From an uncultured Bartonella sp. (GTDB lineage Bacteria; Pseudomonadota; Alphaproteobacteria; Rhizobiales; Rhizobiaceae), in contig CAMLCZ010000005.1 of the NCBI GenBank assembly GCA_946478665.1, forward strand, positions 138,281-202,280: a stretch of 64,000 nt of DNA, read 5' to 3'. The translations under genes and the position numbers were made by a program. Of the stretch, positions 1 through 10,513 are shown piece by piece (the stretch's first letter is position 1; every line of letters begins with the position of its first letter). The notes under the pieces were generated by a model, which saw nothing but the letters and a program-made list of their open reading frames with translations, searched no databases and had not been told where the DNA came from.

Positions 1-240
1 TCTTCTAAAGAAACATGATCTGTCAACATCTATGTCATGTAAAATATAAGGTACGCGTCTCCATATATTGAATGCCCGACACGCACCAAAAATTTAAAGT
101 CAGCTTGATTAAAACTAGTCCATAAATAGCTAATGACATGATGACATCAACACTTAAACCAACAACTTTCAATTAAATGCGACAAAACATTGTAACTTGG
201 CTATTTAGCAAAGTCCTCATTGAGGTTTATATAGCTAACC

Positions 241-660
241 CTACTTAATACCTGCAGCAGCGGCTTTCTTGATACCTTCCACCACACGTTTACTTTGTTC
301 TGACGTTCTTACTTTAAACCTAACCAAGTCACTATAACGAAGACGAAAAAATTCTACATCTAAGCCAGCATGTCGTCCATACATAAGCTTGCCTGTCGAA
401 CCTTTCTCTTTATTGACGTTTGAAGCAGGATAAGGCTTCTTTTCAACGCCACTCACATAAGCGGCAACTTTCATTGGACACCATATATTTACTTGTGTTG
501 AGAGGTTTTTTTCAAAAGCAAAACATAGTCTAGAACCCTTAATGGCATATCGATTAAGTTTATCAGGTTGATGCCCTACGGAATGCTCCACAGCAAATGT
601 GTCAAATAAATCTAATAATTCTTTTATTAATTTTTCTATCTCTGGATTAACTGTAGCCAT
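241..660 (-). CDS. hypothetical protein (139 aa)
   Basis: Complete ORF (MATVNPEIEKLIKELLDLFDTF...); no family recognised. Confidence 0.55.
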   Translation of the reverse strand: MATVNPEIEKLIKELLDLFDTFAVEHSVGHQPDKLNRYAIKGSRLCFAFEKNLSTQVNIWCPMKVAAYVSGVEKKPYPASNVNKEKGSTGKLMYGRHAGLDVEFFRLRYSDLVRFKVRTSEQSKRVVEGIKKAAAAGIK

Positions 661-744
661 AATATATCACCTTAAAATGAAAAATTATTACGTGTATGAT
701 ATGTTATTCAGTAATTTTCAAAAGGATAATATAGATTATCAAGG

Positions 745-1140
745 TTACATTAGGTCGGTATCTTCCTCATTCATATCCAAATCTTTAAGATTACGAATTC
801 TATTACGAAAAGCATGATAAAATGCTTTGATATATTGGATCAACCAATCTTGATATTCATTCCAACGTGCACGATCCATAGGATCTACATCGTGCTAATA
901 TAGGATTATGCGTGTAGCATTTTTCGTTGGCAATTCCTTCCATATAAGCTCATAACCAATCTCTGCTTCAATTTCACCTTTCTGCGCATAAAGTTGATTG
1001 TAAAAATGTTTGGAGTTTTGGTGTTTGATATAAAGTTCAACACCAATGCATTTATCTCGCGCATTATGCATGCCGGTTTAAATGTAAACCAGAACGTCCG
1101 ATACCGGATACAGCCCAATGTTGCCGCATAGGTTTTTGCA
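745..1140 (-). pseudogene. decayed DUF4268-like protein, C-terminal remnant
   Basis: Minus-strand fragments MRQHWAVSGIGRSGLHLNRH and, in another frame, HNARDKCIGVELYIKHQNSKHFYNQLYAQKGEIEAEIGYELIWKELPTKNATRIILY*HDVDPMDRARWNEYQDWLIQYIEAFYHAFRNRIRNL; one frameshift and one in-frame TAG. Confidence 0.6.
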
Positions 1141-1269
1141 GATAAAAAATATGAAATTGTTTTATGAGAATTATTGGAGATATTTTTCTATTTTTTTCAA
1201 TTCTTATTATAAAATTTGATATGTCGAAAAATTATAAGTAGTTCCTTTTATAAAAATCAATAATCTAGT

Positions 1270-1286
1270 TTATAATAATTCTAATA
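1270..1286 (-). promoter_or_regulatory. 17-bp element TATTAGAATTATTATAA, identical to 8185-8201; candidate iron-regulator (Irr/ICE-box-like) site
   Basis: Exact 17-bp match located upstream of both iron-uptake transcription units, in the same orientation relative to each gene. Confidence 0.5.
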
Positions 1287-1473
1287 AATGTCATTTATGA
1301 TAACTTTTAGTGTCACTGGTCTTCGCTACATTATAACAACTCTAATATTAACCACGAAATTATGTATAAATTTACATTTTTTTTAGGATTCACCAGATTC
1401 ACAGTTGACGTTTGAAATAAAAACTGATTGTTTTCCTCAAGTTTTATTGTGACCACGAATGAGGGGATATGTG

Positions 1474-3591
1474 ATGCCGCGAAGATTAAACCATACATCG
1501 GCTTTTCTTCAGTCATACAAAAAAGCGTTATTGACTGGAGTTGTTAGTATTTCTTTGACAGCCCTGTCAGCGGGGCAATCTTTTGCTGAGGAAGAAAATA
1601 AAAGTGATACGAACACGGTGTTGAAACCGGTTATCGTTAGCGGTGAAAAAATCAGTCGTTCTTTGCAAAGAACTGCAGGGTCTGTTACCGTTATTAGTGC
1701 TGAAGATTTGGCAAATAAGCCAACAGCATCGACCATTGTAGATGCCTTACAAGGCACACCAAATGTTTTATACACCAATACAACGGATGCGCCAATTATA
1801 CGTGGTGTTGATACCAAGGGTCCTCTCGTTAAAGGTAATGCATTTGTAGCAAATCCAGTACCGCGCGCAACCATGAGTATGGATGGACGCTATCTCACAG
1901 CGAGTGAGTTGGGATTGGGATCTGCAACGGTATGGGATGTGAAATCCATCGAAGTATTCCGTGGCCCACAAACAACCACACAGGGTGCAAATGCTATTGC
2001 TGGCGCTGTGGTTATCAATACCAATGACCCGACATTTACGCCTGAGGTTATCGGTCAAGTTATGTATGGTAGCCGCAATTCCAAGCGCACATCATTTGTT
2101 GCCAACGGCCCTCTTTCAGATCAATTGGCAGCACGTGTTGCTATTGATTATAGCGGTCGGGACACATTCATAAAATATGACAATCCTAATTTCATGGATT
2201 ATGGTATGAACCATGATCCTGACAATTTGACAGGTCGGGTCAAGTTTTTACTACAACCAGACGCTATTCCCGGCTTGGAAGCAAAACTTACACTTTCGCA
2301 TCTTGATGTAAAAAGACCAGCGTTTGAAGCTGCTTCAAAGCCATATGATGATTTTAAAGACAGAAGCCCAAGCACAGACAATAGTGAAACGAAAACAGAT
2401 TCTGGTATTTTCGATTTAAGCTATGATTTGGGAAACAACATAAAGCTTACCAACCAATTTCAATATTCCGAAGGAAAATATGATTATAACTTTGGTAAGT
2501 CATTTAACGGTACCGCTTCAAAAAATTACAGCAACATTTCCAACGAATCCCGTGTAAACTTTGGTGATGAGGAATCAACCTGGAGTGGTGTTGCTGGACT
2601 ATACTATTCCTACAATAAATCGAATAATGACTTGCACCACGACTTTGCATCAACAGACTTTCTTGTAAATCAAAGAAGTGTAGGAGTATTTTCCGAAGTC
2701 ACCTATCGCTTTGCTGAAAGATGGGCATTGACCGGTGGACTACGTTATCAATATGATAAAATGGGTCATGATGGTGACGCAAGCTATGTACCAGGTGTTC
2801 ATTACACCTATGATGAGAGCTTTGATGACGTTCTTCCAAAAATTTCATTATCATATGATTTGACAGATGACGTGACCGTTGGTGTCTTGGCCAGCAAAGG
2901 TTATTTGCCGGGCGGTACGGGCCTAAACTTCTCAGGAAAACGCTACTACACATTTGATAAAGAAACAGCGTGGAATTATGAGTTGTTCTCACGTGCGAAC
3001 GTGCTTGATACACGTATGTCTATTACCACGAACATTTTCTATACCAAATATAGCGATGCACAAAGATCAGTTACCGATTACCTCAATGGACGTCCTTTTG
3101 GTTCTATCATTGTCAACAGTGACGAAGCTGAAAGCTACGGTGCAGAGTTAGGACTAGAATATCAGGTTCTTGATAATGTAGGTTTGCGTGGCGGTTTGGG
3201 ATTATTGCATACTGAAACAAGTAGCTTTGGCGATTATCGCGGCGAAGTGTTTAATGGCAAGAAATTTGCCAAGGCACCAGGTTATATGTTTAATGTTGGT
3301 GCAGATTGGAACATCACATCACAATTCAAATTATCCGGTGATGTCCGTCATACAGACGATTACTTCTCCACTGATGATAATGATCCGGCATTGCGTGTTG
3401 GTGCTTTCACGGTTGCTAATATGCATCTATCATATAATCCGACAGAAAACTTTGAAATATTCGCATATGCCAATAACATCTTTGATGAACGCGTTCCTGT
3501 TGAAAAATACAGTGACCGTGCAACAGGTGGTATACAGGCCTATATGCTGCAACCACGTGAATTTGGTGTTGGTATGAAAGCCAAGTTCTAA
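1474..3591 (+). CDS. TonB-dependent outer-membrane receptor (siderophore/heme type)
   Basis: Signal-peptide-like N-terminus, plug domain (AGSVTVISAEDLANKPT...), C-terminal beta-barrel ending in ...VGMKAKF; track ORF begins at 1459 but ATG at 1474 is likely. Confidence 0.9.
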   Translation: MPRRLNHTSAFLQSYKKALLTGVVSISLTALSAGQSFAEEENKSDTNTVLKPVIVSGEKISRSLQRTAGSVTVISAEDLANKPTASTIVDALQGTPNVLYTNTTDAPIIRGVDTKGPLVKGNAFVANPVPRATMSMDGRYLTASELGLGSATVWDVKSIEVFRGPQTTTQGANAIAGAVVINTNDPTFTPEVIGQVMYGSRNSKRTSFVANGPLSDQLAARVAIDYSGRDTFIKYDNPNFMDYGMNHDPDNLTGRVKFLLQPDAIPGLEAKLTLSHLDVKRPAFEAASKPYDDFKDRSPSTDNSETKTDSGIFDLSYDLGNNIKLTNQFQYSEGKYDYNFGKSFNGTASKNYSNISNESRVNFGDEESTWSGVAGLYYSYNKSNNDLHHDFASTDFLVNQRSVGVFSEVTYRFAERWALTGGLRYQYDKMGHDGDASYVPGVHYTYDESFDDVLPKISLSYDLTDDVTVGVLASKGYLPGGTGLNFSGKRYYTFDKETAWNYELFSRANVLDTRMSITTNIFYTKYSDAQRSVTDYLNGRPFGSIIVNSDEAESYGAELGLEYQVLDNVGLRGGLGLLHTETSSFGDYRGEVFNGKKFAKAPGYMFNVGADWNITSQFKLSGDVRHTDDYFSTDDNDPALRVGAFTVANMHLSYNPTENFEIFAYANNIFDERVPVEKYSDRATGGIQAYMLQPREFGVGMKAKF

Positions 3592-3621
3592 TAAGCAAAT
3601 ATATAAAGAATTCATTCTCTG

Positions 3622-3660
3622 AGGCGATCACGTTATATAAATGTGATCGCCTTTTATTTT
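3622..3660 (+). terminator. Rho-independent terminator after TonB receptor
   Basis: Perfect 10-bp stem AGGCGATCAC/GTGATCGCCT followed by a T-rich tract. Confidence 0.8.
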
Positions 3661-3988
3661 TAAGCTAATGCTCTCGAAGTTTTTCGCTGATGACTAACTG
3701 ACTGTCAGTCTGACTCTATAGCCGATTGAATTATACTGCCTATAAGTCTCAGCTACTATCTTAAGCATTATGTGTTTTAAGGATTACAAAAACAAATACA
3801 CAGGCATGCATTGGGCAATCATTCGCGTTCATCGACTTTAACCCAACTTTCGTCAACTTTCATTGCCACTCATAGACGTACATCGGCTTCCACAGGCGAT
3901 CATGAGCAATCTTGGGTGATCTTGGGTGATCGTTCTCTCTAACGGCACGGCAATCATAGGCTTTCATTTCCTCAAGCGAAAAAATAAA

Positions 3989-4014
3989 AAGCGGTGAAAC
4001 TATGTTCACCGCTT
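3989..4014 (-). terminator. Rho-independent terminator for the siderophore ABC operon
   Basis: AAGCGGTGAA-N6-TTCACCGCTT stem; A-rich on the left, i.e. T-rich on the minus strand. Confidence 0.7.
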
Positions 4015-4124
4015 AAAAGGTCGAGATAAAATATTAGGCCACTCTTTCTATTGTTATTTCACCTCTGACAATTCACCGTCAATTCAGCCGATTAATCATC
4101 AGAGGATATATTTTCCAATAGAAA

Positions 4125-5138
4125 TTATTTTGCCTGCTTTGCCCAATCATTCAAGGCATCTAACATATATTCGGCACTGGCAAATGAAGGTGTTAACACT
4201 TGAGCGGCATCAACAAAAACGACACGATTTTCTTTTGCCGGTTGCATATATTGTTGCCAACCAGGAACAACCTTATCCAATGCGGCACGCGCAGCATCTG
4301 CACCGCGATCTTTATTGCCCCAGCCATTTACCACGACTAAAACATCTGGATTAACGGTACCGAAACTTTCTGCATTGAATTGCAACAGAAGTTTTTGAGC
4401 ATCATTATCTTTCGCGTTATCGGCACCAAATTGGTATCTCTTGTAACCGACATCGTCTAGCGCCTGCGTTACACCGGTACTCGCACCAATGACATTGAGT
4501 TTATCTGAAACCATAACAGCAAGATATGTTTTTTTAGACGTATCGTCTTTTAGCAGTGTCTTTGTTTCCTCAACACGCTTGTTATAAGTATCTTTTAACT
4601 GTTGAAAAGCCGTTTCATGGCCAGTCAGCTTAGCCAGATCCTGCTCTATGCTGAAATCATGATTTGAGGTATCGAGAAACTTCATCAAATAGACAGGTGC
4701 AACTGTCGAAAGTTGATCTGCCTTATCAATGTCAAATTCAATACCAATGATAATATCAGGCTTTAAAGCGTGGAGTTTTTCGAGATCTGTTTGAGCACCA
4801 AGCCCGATTCCCTTAGGTTTTTGGTGTCCTGGTCCTAAAACGGTATCAACAAAATCCGCACCCAGTTGATAAGTGCCATCATCTGCTCTGCCATAACTAC
4901 CGACAGGCTGTACACCAAGTTCCATTAATGGAATGCCTACAGCCGGCTCACTCATTACAACAATACGCTTAAGTTCATCTGGAATAGTTATGTGACGCCC
5001 CATCGAATCGACGACTTCCCGACTTTCGGCGGTTGATATCGATACAGATAGGATAAATGTCATGAGTATAAATATAAAACGCATGAGATCCCTTTCTATT
5101 TTCATGATGTATTCCCCTAGCCTTAAGGCTCTCATCAT
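4125..5138 (-). CDS. iron-siderophore ABC transporter substrate-binding protein (FecB-like)
   Basis: Signal peptide; SREVVDSMGRHITIPDELKRIVVM and KPDIIIG patterns of periplasmic binding proteins. Confidence 0.88.
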   Translation of the reverse strand: MMRALRLGEYIMKIERDLMRFIFILMTFILSVSISTAESREVVDSMGRHITIPDELKRIVVMSEPAVGIPLMELGVQPVGSYGRADDGTYQLGADFVDTVLGPGHQKPKGIGLGAQTDLEKLHALKPDIIIGIEFDIDKADQLSTVAPVYLMKFLDTSNHDFSIEQDLAKLTGHETAFQQLKDTYNKRVEETKTLLKDDTSKKTYLAVMVSDKLNVIGASTGVTQALDDVGYKRYQFGADNAKDNDAQKLLLQFNAESFGTVNPDVLVVVNGWGNKDRGADAARAALDKVVPGWQQYMQPAKENRVVFVDAAQVLTPSFASAEYMLDALNDWAKQAK

Positions 5139-5178
5139 TACGGATAAGCGATAATGATCGACGCATTTAACGCTGAAT

Positions 5179-6243
5179 TCAATCAGAAGCGCGATAACGT
5201 AATGTTCTAAGTCTTAGAGCAAAAATAAATAACGGTACCCCCAAAAGGGTAAAACTTAAGCCCAGCGGCAAACCTTGTGAACCAAATCCAACTTTGGTGA
5301 CAATATCAGCAAGGATAACAACATTACCGCCAATCAGGGCAGAAAGGAAAAGGCGAGCACAGCCGGTAGCTGATGACAAGAAGGACGCGAGCTGTGGTGC
5401 CAAGATACTTAAAAACATGATCGGCCCTACCGCTGTGACTGATGATGCGCTTAAGAATACGGAAAAGAACATCAGAGCAGGCCGTGAATATTTTACGGAT
5501 TCTCCCAATGCCATTGCAATTTCATTGCCCAATTCATATCGCTGCAAAGACCGCCCAGACATGAATATTCCAATAACACTGATGAGAAACAATGGCGCAA
5601 AAGCCGCTATTGCCTCCCAATTGGCATTAAACAGCGTGCCGGCAAGCCATGTCGAAAGATTAAAGGAAAGGTCGGGTGGTAAATATAAAATGAGAAACGA
5701 ATTGATCGATGCAAGCACAGTTGCCAAAGCAACACCCATCAATAAAATGGCAAGACCACTCGATTTTTCGTTGCCAACCAGCCAAATGAGCAAAAATGCA
5801 ACCACAAGCCCACCAGCAATAGCGCATATAACAATTAAGACCTTTGGCGCTGCCGGAACAAAAGCGAGCAATAAAATAATGCTCGTCATTGCCCCGTGAT
5901 TTATTCCAAATAATCCCGGGTCAGCCAATGGATTACGTGCAATTGGTTGCAATATAGCCCCCGCCAATGCCAAACACCAACCAACCAAAAAGCCTAATAT
6001 AATGTGGGGCAGCCGCACCATAACAATTGCATATGTTTTTTCATCACTTAATTGCAGACCACAGATAATATGCCAAAAATCGACAAAACTAGCGTTGGCA
6101 ACACCGACATTCAAAGAAATGAATGCTAATAAAAAAGCTATGAGAATGAGGCAGATACCAATATAGATATCCACCACGCGCATACTGAAACCATTGGAAA
6201 AACAGATAATCGCTTTTCCATCTGTTGCTTTATCTCTCTTCAT
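5179..6243 (-). CDS. iron-siderophore ABC transporter permease (FecCD family)
   Basis: Multi-TM; RLPHIILGFLVGWCLALAGAILQPIARNPLADPGLFGI motif. Confidence 0.9.
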   Translation of the reverse strand: MKRDKATDGKAIICFSNGFSMRVVDIYIGICLILIAFLLAFISLNVGVANASFVDFWHIICGLQLSDEKTYAIVMVRLPHIILGFLVGWCLALAGAILQPIARNPLADPGLFGINHGAMTSIILLLAFVPAAPKVLIVICAIAGGLVVAFLLIWLVGNEKSSGLAILLMGVALATVLASINSFLILYLPPDLSFNLSTWLAGTLFNANWEAIAAFAPLFLISVIGIFMSGRSLQRYELGNEIAMALGESVKYSRPALMFFSVFLSASSVTAVGPIMFLSILAPQLASFLSSATGCARLFLSALIGGNVVILADIVTKVGFGSQGLPLGLSFTLLGVPLFIFALRLRTLRYRASD

Positions 6244-7250
6244 GATAACCGCGTAACAGATGAAGAAATATAGAATTTTCTAATCATAAAAATAAACACA
6301 AGTCCCCCCATAAGATCCAGTAATACGCCAGTATTGATGACATAAGGCTGGAATGCGACACGCGCGCAAAGGTCTGCAAGCGCGCAAACTGAAGCGCCAA
6401 CCAAAGCGCTTGCCGTCAAGCCAACTGCAAAATTCTGCCCGACCAATGGTCTTACCATATGCGGCACAACCAAACCGACAAAACTAATAGGACCACAAAT
6501 TGCTACAGCAGAACTCGACGCAACAATTGCTGTTGCCATGGCAATGCGTGAAACCCATATTGCATTAACGCCCATAGAAGTGGCTTTTTCCTTGCCCAAA
6601 AGTCCTAATGTCAATGGTTTGGACAAGCTGAGAAGAATAACAAATGCCACACCACCCAACCAACAAAACTTGTAGAAACGGTCAATATAGACGTGATTGA
6701 TATTACCAGCTATCCAAGCCAGAAAATCTGTACGCTGCGACGGATTGGCCAAAAGAATTGCATTAGCTCCACCGAGATAAAGCATTGTAATCAAGGTTCC
6801 CGCTAAGATCAGCAACAAACCGCGCGGAGCACCGTTGAGGCCGGCAAGCCGAGCAACAAAAAGGCAGGAAAGAAAGCCAAATATACCGCCTAAAAGTGCC
6901 AATATTCCTTGTGCAGCAAGAGAAAAATTGAACAGAATGGCACCGCCAACCACAAATAATGTTGCCCCTGCATTTACCCCCAATGTTGAAGAAGATGATA
7001 GAGGATTTTGTATCAGCCCTTGAAAAACAAGACCCGAATACGCCATGACAGCCCCAACATAAAGGGCGATAAGAACGCGCGGAAAACGTTGATATAAAAT
7101 TGTTGCCTGCTCGAAATCGTGGGCTGTCATGCCAGCAAATGTCGCGTAAACTTTTGCCGGCGAAGAAATCCCGTTACCAAGCATAACACTTAAAGCAAAA
7201 ATAATAATAACGGATAAGGTTGCTAATATAAAAAAAAGCTTTTTCAACAT
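6240..7250 (-). CDS. iron-siderophore ABC transporter permease (FecCD family)
   Basis: RFPRVLIALYVGAVMAYSGLVFQGLIQNPLSSSSTLGVNAGA motif. Confidence 0.9.
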   Translation of the reverse strand: MLKKLFFILATLSVIIIFALSVMLGNGISSPAKVYATFAGMTAHDFEQATILYQRFPRVLIALYVGAVMAYSGLVFQGLIQNPLSSSSTLGVNAGATLFVVGGAILFNFSLAAQGILALLGGIFGFLSCLFVARLAGLNGAPRGLLLILAGTLITMLYLGGANAILLANPSQRTDFLAWIAGNINHVYIDRFYKFCWLGGVAFVILLSLSKPLTLGLLGKEKATSMGVNAIWVSRIAMATAIVASSSAVAICGPISFVGLVVPHMVRPLVGQNFAVGLTASALVGASVCALADLCARVAFQPYVINTGVLLDLMGGLVFIFMIRKFYISSSVTRLS

Positions 7251-8050
7251 TCAGCTCCCATATCATTTTTTGTTGGAAGCATGGTTGGAAATGGTAAACA
7301 GACCTTACGGCCATTATGATCGAATATATCGGTTGGAATATCGAATACCTGCTTGATATGTTCGGGTGTCATTGTTTCTTCTACAGAACCTGCTGTGATG
7401 ACTCGTCCCTCTTTCATCATCACAACGTCATCAGCAAAGATCGTGGTGAGGTTAATGTCGTGCAGAACGGTTACAATTGTTTTTCCGTGTTGTAACGACA
7501 AATTACGCACCAGTTCCAAAACCGTGTATTGGTATTTTATATCCAGATGATTAACCGGCTCATCTAGCAAAATAATATCTGTGTCCTGAGCCAATACCAT
7601 GGCAACCCAAGCACGCTGGCGTTGCCCACCCGATAACGAGTTGACCTGTGCAGAGGCAAAATCGGAAAGCCCAACAATTTCAAGCGCGTTGCGAAAGAGC
7701 TCCCGATCACGTTCTGATGGCCCACCAAACAAAGGGTTGCGGGCATAGCCTGCCAATTCGACAAGCTCACCTAAAGTCATATAATCTGGACAGCGTGACT
7801 CCTGCGGTAAATAGGCAATTTTTTTGGCCAGTTCTTTTCGACTAAATCCATCAATGGGGCGATTTTCCAGCAGAATATTACCAGCACTATGCGGAACAAA
7901 CCCCATAACGGTTTTCAACAGAGTAGACTTTCCACAACCGTTGGGACCTACCAACGCAGTGAACCGGCCAGCGGCAATGTTTACAGAAAGATCGTGCAAA
8001 ATCTTCTTTTTACCATAGCTCGCAGTAATATTCTGTATACAGAGTGCCAA
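7244..8050 (-). CDS. iron-siderophore ABC transporter ATP-binding protein
   Basis: Walker A GPNGCGKST, signature LSGGQRQR, Walker B DIILLDEP. Confidence 0.92.
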   Translation of the reverse strand: MALCIQNITASYGKKKILHDLSVNIAAGRFTALVGPNGCGKSTLLKTVMGFVPHSAGNILLENRPIDGFSRKELAKKIAYLPQESRCPDYMTLGELVELAGYARNPLFGGPSERDRELFRNALEIVGLSDFASAQVNSLSGGQRQRAWVAMVLAQDTDIILLDEPVNHLDIKYQYTVLELVRNLSLQHGKTIVTVLHDINLTTIFADDVVMMKEGRVITAGSVEETMTPEHIKQVFDIPTDIFDHNGRKVCLPFPTMLPTKNDMGAEC

Positions 8051-8184
8051 CCGCGCAATCCTTAAACTATATAAAATTTATCAAGTTTTCTATTTTGGGT
8101 ATTACATTTGATAAACTAAAACGTCAAGTATACATAAATTTTACCGCGCCAGTATTAGAACCGCTATAATATATTTTTTATAAA

Positions 8185-8201
8185 TATTAGAATTATTATA
8201 A
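8185..8201 (+). promoter_or_regulatory. 17-bp element TATTAGAATTATTATAA, identical to the element upstream of the TonB receptor
   Basis: Exact match to reverse complement of 1270-1286; about 135 bp upstream of the ABC ATPase start. Confidence 0.5.
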
Positions 8202-8811
8202 TTATAAATAATACCTATAGGTACTCTTTTTGTTATTATCGTGTCTATAATTTGGAGTGAACTTGGGTAAGCCATGGTAAGCCGCGTCAAAAAATAATCA
8301 TGACAATGATGCTATATCAGTTTTGAATTCTGACAGGGCTTTACAGGTTGGAGAGTTATGCTTTTGCGCAATAAATATTAATAAAGCATACTAAGACAGA
8401 TAGATCCATATGAAGTTTCGCAATTTCAATTATTACAGAGATTGGTCATGTCGCACTGGAGTAACCCAGCTATTTTTAAGAGAACAATTAAAATAAAGAA
8501 GGCAATTAGAATATTGTGATGTTAACTGGCCACCAAAAGTGATGATTAACGCTTTTGGGTGTTGAACTTAATGGGACGTAACGTTCAACTTATTGGTTTT
8601 TGAGGGTGAATTTGTTGGGTTTTGGGTTACAGATAAATTAACTTTAGCGATAAGTTAGCCAAATCAACGCTGTCACCTATTTGTGAAAACAAAAATAATC
8701 AGAAAAATGGTTGGATTGAAACGTTTCACCTTCTATACAATCTTTATATAAGCGAATAAAAACCGTCACGATTAAGCAAATTGTCAGCGGTTTAAGCAAA
8801 GGATAGAGCCG

Positions 8812-9561
8812 ATGAAATTATTGGTAGCTGTAAAACGTGTGATTGACTACAACATCAAGGCACGCGTCAAGAGTGATGGCACAGGCGTGGAACTTGCCAA
8901 TGTCAAAATGTCAATGAACCCATTTGATGAGATTGCGCTCGAACAGGCTATCAGAGAAAAAGAAAAAGGTACGGTTAGTGAAGTTGTTGCTGTCAGTGTT
9001 GGCCCACAAGCAGCGCAAGACACATTGCGCACCGCTTTGGCAATGGGTGCTGATCGTGCAATTTTAATCAAGGAAGATAATGCCGTTGAACCGCTAACGG
9101 TTGCAAAGGCACTAAAAGCTGTCGTTGATAGCGAAAAACCAGATATGGTCTTTCTTGGCAAACAGGCAATTGATGATGATTGCAACCAGACTGGTCAGAT
9201 GCTGGCAGCCTTGTTGAACTGGGGGCAAGCAACTTATGCTTCTAAACTCGAAATCAAGGACAATGAAGCGCACGTAACACGTGAAGTTGACCAAGGGTTA
9301 CAGACCATTACAGTCAAATTGCCGGCTGTTATGACCGTTGATCTGCGCTTGAATGAGCCACGCTATGCATCACTGGCTAATATTATGAAAGCGCGTAAAA
9401 AACCTATAGAACAAAAAACCTTGGAAGATTATGGCATTATAAACAAGCCGCGTTTGACCGTGCTCAAAGTTGAAGAACCAGCAGCGCGTAAAGCTGGTAT
9501 AAAAGTTGGCAGTGTTGCCGAACTTGTCACAAAACTGAAACAAGATGCCGGTGTACTCTGA
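8812..9561 (+). CDS. etfB: electron transfer flavoprotein beta subunit
   Basis: [28 protein letters not shown]... and [23 protein letters not shown], typical EtfB. Confidence 0.95.
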   Translation: MKLLVAVKRVIDYNIKARVKSDGTGVELANVKMSMNPFDEIALEQAIREKEKGTVSEVVAVSVGPQAAQDTLRTALAMGADRAILIKEDNAVEPLTVAKALKAVVDSEKPDMVFLGKQAIDDDCNQTGQMLAALLNWGQATYASKLEIKDNEAHVTREVDQGLQTITVKLPAVMTVDLRLNEPRYASLANIMKARKKPIEQKTLEDYGIINKPRLTVLKVEEPAARKAGIKVGSVAELVTKLKQDAGVL

Positions 9562-9582
9562 GCGTAAGGGAAGGATTTTTCG

Positions 9583-10512
9583 ATGACCATTCTTTTATTG
9601 GCCGAACATAACAACAAAGCCCTATCGGACCAGACAGCCAAAGCTCTTGCTGCTGCCCATCAAATTGGCGGCGATGTAGACATTCTTGTGTGCGGTAAAA
9701 ATGCCATGGCCGTTGCCGAACAAGCCGCCAAATTGCATAATGTGCGCAAAGTCTTATTGGCTGAAGCGGATTATCTTGAGCATCAATTGGCAGAACCAGT
9801 TGCCGCAACACTTAATCAACACAGTGGCGAATATGATGTGATTATGGCAGCAGCAACCGCAAATGGAAAAAACATAATGCCACGGGTTGCCGCCCTTCTT
9901 GATGTTATGCAGATTTCAGACGTTATAGAAATTGTTTCTGACAATACATTCAAGCGTCCTATCTATGCTGGAAACGCTATTGAAACTGTTCAAACCGCTG
10001 ATCCGAAAAAAGTAATCACCGTGCGTACGGCATCGCTTAAAGCAGCAGCTTGCGACGGAAATGCAAAAATTGAACAAATAGATGCAGCCGCTGATCCTCA
10101 TTTATCGCACTATGTTGATGAAACGGTGGAAACAACAGAAAGACCAGACTTAACGGCTGCAAAAATAGTTGTTTCGGGTGGCCGCGGCCTTGGATCGGAA
10201 GAAAACTTCAATACCCTGCTTTTACCCCTTGCGGATAAACTTGGTGCTGCCATCGGTGCAAGTCGCGCCGCTGTAGAAGCTGGCTATGCGCCCAATGATT
10301 GGCAAGTTGGGCAGACAGGCAAGGTTGTTGCACCAGAGCTTTATATTGCAGTGGCTATTTCTGGTGCTATTCAGCATTTGGCTGGAATGAAGGATTCCAA
10401 GATAATCGTTGCCATTAATAAAGACGAAGATGCGCCTATTATGCATATTGCAGATTATGCGCTTGTAGCCGATCTTTTTGACGTTATTCCTGAACTGGAA
10501 AAGGCTCTATAA
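9583..10512 (+). CDS. etfA: electron transfer flavoprotein alpha subunit
   Basis: VSGGRGLGSEENF, GASRAAVEAGYAPNDWQVGQTGKVVAPELYIAVAISGAIQHLAGM. Confidence 0.95.
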   Translation: MTILLLAEHNNKALSDQTAKALAAAHQIGGDVDILVCGKNAMAVAEQAAKLHNVRKVLLAEADYLEHQLAEPVAATLNQHSGEYDVIMAAATANGKNIMPRVAALLDVMQISDVIEIVSDNTFKRPIYAGNAIETVQTADPKKVITVRTASLKAAACDGNAKIEQIDAAADPHLSHYVDETVETTERPDLTAAKIVVSGGRGLGSEENFNTLLLPLADKLGAAIGASRAAVEAGYAPNDWQVGQTGKVVAPELYIAVAISGAIQHLAGMKDSKIIVAINKDEDAPIMHIADYALVADLFDVIPELEKAL

Positions 10513-10513
10513 T

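Noticed and set aside
3898-3935. Short direct repeat ATCTTGGGTG x2
   Set aside because: Two copies only, in an ordinary intergenic region; no supporting structure.
5294-5899. 201-aa plus-strand ORF inside the FecCD permease
   Set aside because: Antisense shadow of a well-supported minus-strand permease gene; composition not protein-like.
8051-8811. 760-bp intergenic gap before etfB as possible ncRNA or mobile remnant
   Set aside because: No ORF, terminal repeats or recognisable RNA fold that I could support by eye; Infernal/Rfam would be needed.
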